From contig CALKAR010000086.1 in the NCBI GenBank assembly GCA_937988745.1, positions 1 to 35,744 of the forward strand: a stretch of DNA of 35,744 bases. The letters are read 5' to 3'. The position numbers and the translations under genes are program-made. The notes beneath the pieces were generated by a model. The model searched no databases and had not been told where the DNA came from. It was given only the letters and a program-made list of their open reading frames with translations. This document shows positions 33,886 to 35,744 of the stretch, piece by piece (position 1 is the first letter of the stretch; each line of letters opens with the position of its first letter). The DNA is from an uncultured Peptococcaceae bacterium (GTDB lineage: Bacteria > Bacillota > Limnochordia > Darwinibacteriales > Darwinibacteriaceae).

Positions 33886-35744
33886 ATACTTAAACCTACC
33901 TGCCTTCGGCATATTTACGGACCGCACGATTCGCTTCGCTCCTAATCATGGCCTTCATATTATTTACGGGCGGAATGAGGCGGGGAAGAGCACTCTGTTA
34001 AGTGCCATCAGTGACGCATTATTCGGTATCCCTCGGAACACACCTCATGCTTTTCTGCATAAACCGAGCGCTCTGCGGATCGTAATGGGTTTAAAGTTCG
34101 CGGATGGCACTGAACTGGACTTTGTCCGGCGCCGAGGAACTAAAAATACCATCCACGATGCAGAGGGAGAACCGCTTCCTGAGGATATTTTGGTTCCCTA
34201 CCTTGCCGGTCTAAACCGCAGCGACTTTGAGGAAATGTTTGGCCTCGATCATCTGCGCCTGCGTGAGGGCGGCCAGCGTCTTCTCGAAGCTGGCGGCGAG
34301 TTCAGTCAGAGCCTGTTCGAAGCAGCATCGGGCATGCGTTATTTGACAGAAGAGATGGAAAAGCTGGAGGCTGCCGCTGTGGAACTCTACGGCCCCCAGG
34401 CAAGGGTACGCCCAGTCAACCTGCTGGCCGCTGAATACCGCGAAGCGCAGCGAGCCGTGGAAGATGCAGTTCTATCTGTAAACGCCTTTAAGGAACTGGA
34501 GAAGAGGTATCTCCGCGAGCAGGCCACACTGCGCGAAATTGCTGCAAAGCTTGCCACGGGAAGAGCGCAAGAGGCAAAATTCAACCGCATTAAGCGGACC
34601 AAACCACTTCTAACTCAGCTGCACACCCTGCAGGCCGAGCTGGAAGCATTAGGTACGCTGCCCGATCTGCCTGCAGACAGCGCAAAGCGCTATCAAGAGC
34701 TGAAAGATAACCTGCGCCGAGTTGTACAGGATAACGAAAAGGCAGAGCAGGAAGTCAAGGCTTTACAGGAAAAGCTGAAAGGCCTTGCAATACCTCAAGA
34801 CCTCTTGGATCAAGAGGCAGCCGTTACCGCTCTGTTCCGTGGACTTGATAAATACACCGAATCAGTTGAGAATCTGCCCCAATTGGAATACAGTATCGAA
34901 TCTGCCAAGCAGAACGCCTCAGCACAGCTGAAGAAGCTTTATCCAGGTGCGGAGAATCTCGAGGAAGCGGATCAGTACCGCCGGCCTTACAGTGTTGTGG
35001 CAGCTGTAGAGGATCTGGTGGACGAGTATGAGGAAATCGAACAAGCTCTAAGCAGAGCTCAAGAACAAGTAGGCCACCGCACTGAGGAACTGCAGCGCAC
35101 CCAAAGGGATTTGCAGGATTTCGGCCCCATTCAGGACACTGGCGGGCTGCAGCGGATAGTCACCAAGATTCAAAAGAAAGGCGATCTGGAAAAGCAGCAC
35201 CAGGACAAACTGCTCGAAATCAAGCAGCGGGAAGAGCAGCTTAAGAGTAGGCTGCAGCGTCTGCCCCTTTGGGAGAGGACCTTGGAGGAATTATCCCAGG
35301 CAGAGCTGCCATTAGAGAGTACTGTAAACGGCTATATCCAGGAGGAAAAGGCTCTTCGGGACGAGCTGCGCATCCTTGCTAAGGAGATCGCCGAGCTTGA
35401 GCAGCACGAAACCTCCCTCAAGGGCGAACTGAAAAGGTTGAGCGTCAGCGGTTCGGTACCTTCAGAAGAAGAACTCGCCTCTGCTCGAAAGCGGCGGGAC
35501 TATGGCTCGCAGCTGGTACGCAGATCTTGGCTGGACAAACAGCCTGATAAAGCAGGGGAAAAAGAATTCTCGCCTGAAAAGCCCCTCTCAGACGCTTATG
35601 AAGAGAGTGTTTCCCATGCTGACCAGATTGCTGACGAGCTGCGGCGTGAATCAGATCGTGTTGCCCAGATTCAAACTCTAGAAGCTCAGCTCAAAAATAC
35701 AGCTGATGCGCTCCACCGGAAAAAAGAGGAACAACAGAATCTGC
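33875..35744 (+). CDS. yhaN: YhaN-like AAA ATPase (SbcC/Rad50 type), 3'-truncated by the window edge
   Basis: An open frame runs from GTG 33875 to the window end: 623 codons with no stop. The N-terminal nucleotide-binding half-domain has MRIKYLNLPAFGIF and the Walker A motif GRNEAGKST (residues 32-40). A conserved LNRSDFEEMFGLDHLRLREG region (~114-133) is typical of YhaN. After ~residue 160 the chain is long coiled coil rich in E, K, Q and L, running to the edge. The Walker B and signature motifs should lie beyond the window. It works with YhaO as a DNA-end-processing complex. The start overlaps the yhaO 3' end by 11 bases, with AGGAGGTGA upstream. The partial sequence prevents checking the C-terminal half. 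Confidence 0.9.
   Translation, partial: MRIKYLNLPAFGIFTDRTIRFAPNHGLHIIYGRNEAGKSTLLSAISDALFGIPRNTPHAFLHKPSALRIVMGLKFADGTELDFVRRRGTKNTIHDAEGEPLPEDILVPYLAGLNRSDFEEMFGLDHLRLREGGQRLLEAGGEFSQSLFEAASGMRYLTEEMEKLEAAAVELYGPQARVRPVNLLAAEYREAQRAVEDAVLSVNAFKELEKRYLREQATLREIAAKLATGRAQEAKFNRIKRTKPLLTQLHTLQAELEALGTLPDLPADSAKRYQELKDNLRRVVQDNEKAEQEVKALQEKLKGLAIPQDLLDQEAAVTALFRGLDKYTESVENLPQLEYSIESAKQNASAQLKKLYPGAENLEEADQYRRPYSVVAAVEDLVDEYEEIEQALSRAQEQVGHRTEELQRTQRDLQDFGPIQDTGGLQRIVTKIQKKGDLEKQHQDKLLEIKQREEQLKSRLQRLPLWERTLEELSQAELPLESTVNGYIQEEKALRDELRILAKEIAELEQHETSLKGELKRLSVSGSVPSEEELASARKRRDYGSQLVRRSWLDKQPDKAGEKEFSPEKPLSDAYEESVSHADQIADELRRESDRVAQIQTLEAQLKNTADALHRKKEEQQNL

Noticed and set aside
1..35744. CRISPR array, tRNA, rRNA, insertion sequence or prophage
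   Set aside because: Reading through the window I saw no regular short repeats with spacers, no transposase or integrase frame, and no tRNA cloverleaf-like segment.

Overview
The window looks like one contig of a fermentative, plant-polysaccharide-degrading Bacillota. Evidence for this includes DegV, YhaO/YhaN and LacI-type regulation, strong AGGAGG-like ribosome binding sites, frequent TTG/GTG starts, and sugar ABC importers of the LplB/YtcP type with no ATPase gene nearby. GC looks slightly above 50% by eye. Neither substrate-binding protein has a clear lipobox; both carry signal-peptidase-I-like leaders. This is unusual for a single-membrane Gram-positive and would suit a two-membrane lineage such as Limnochordia/Hydrogenispora-like bacteria. 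That placement is inference only.

Layout. 1-8915: a subtilisin-like protease entering from the left edge, DegV (-), a branched-chain aminotransferase (+), a three-gene minus-strand run (LiaF-like membrane protein, serine hydrolase, nitroreductase), a cysteine-desulfurase-family enzyme with a 65-residue follower (+), and an overlapping DUF6978/DUF1828-type gene pair (+). Several of these units are separated by clear hairpin terminators.

9170-29145: a 13-gene plus-strand locus of about 20 kb, closed by a strong terminator. In order: LacI regulator, GH2 glycosidase, GH43 subfamily-24-like exo-beta-1,3-galactanase with a ricin-type lectin module, a 992-residue solute-binding protein carrying two carbohydrate-binding-like modules, permease pair A, an NHL/TPR/Yip1 membrane protein, a DUF5696-type secreted protein, permease pair B, a second solute-binding protein, a secreted GH16 endo-glucanase/galactanase, and a secreted non-catalytic LamG-type protein. 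The best reading is a beta-1,3-galactan (type II arabinogalactan) or beta-1,3-glucan utilisation system. GH16 and the LamG protein would act outside, two binding proteins and two permease pairs would import oligosaccharides, and the signal-less GH43 and GH2 would finish hydrolysis in the cytoplasm under LacI control. The NHL/TPR/Yip1 and DUF5696 proteins between the two importers are the least explained and most interesting parts.

29230-31884: a three-gene GMC oxidoreductase module (small membrane protein, gluconate 2-dehydrogenase subunit 3-like protein, FAD-dependent large subunit). 31888-32439: a GyrI-like protein on the minus strand. 32611-end: YhaO-like nuclease and YhaN-like ATPase, the latter running off the right edge. 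No gene-free stretch exceeds 300 bases. I saw no tRNA, rRNA, CRISPR array, insertion sequence or riboswitch.
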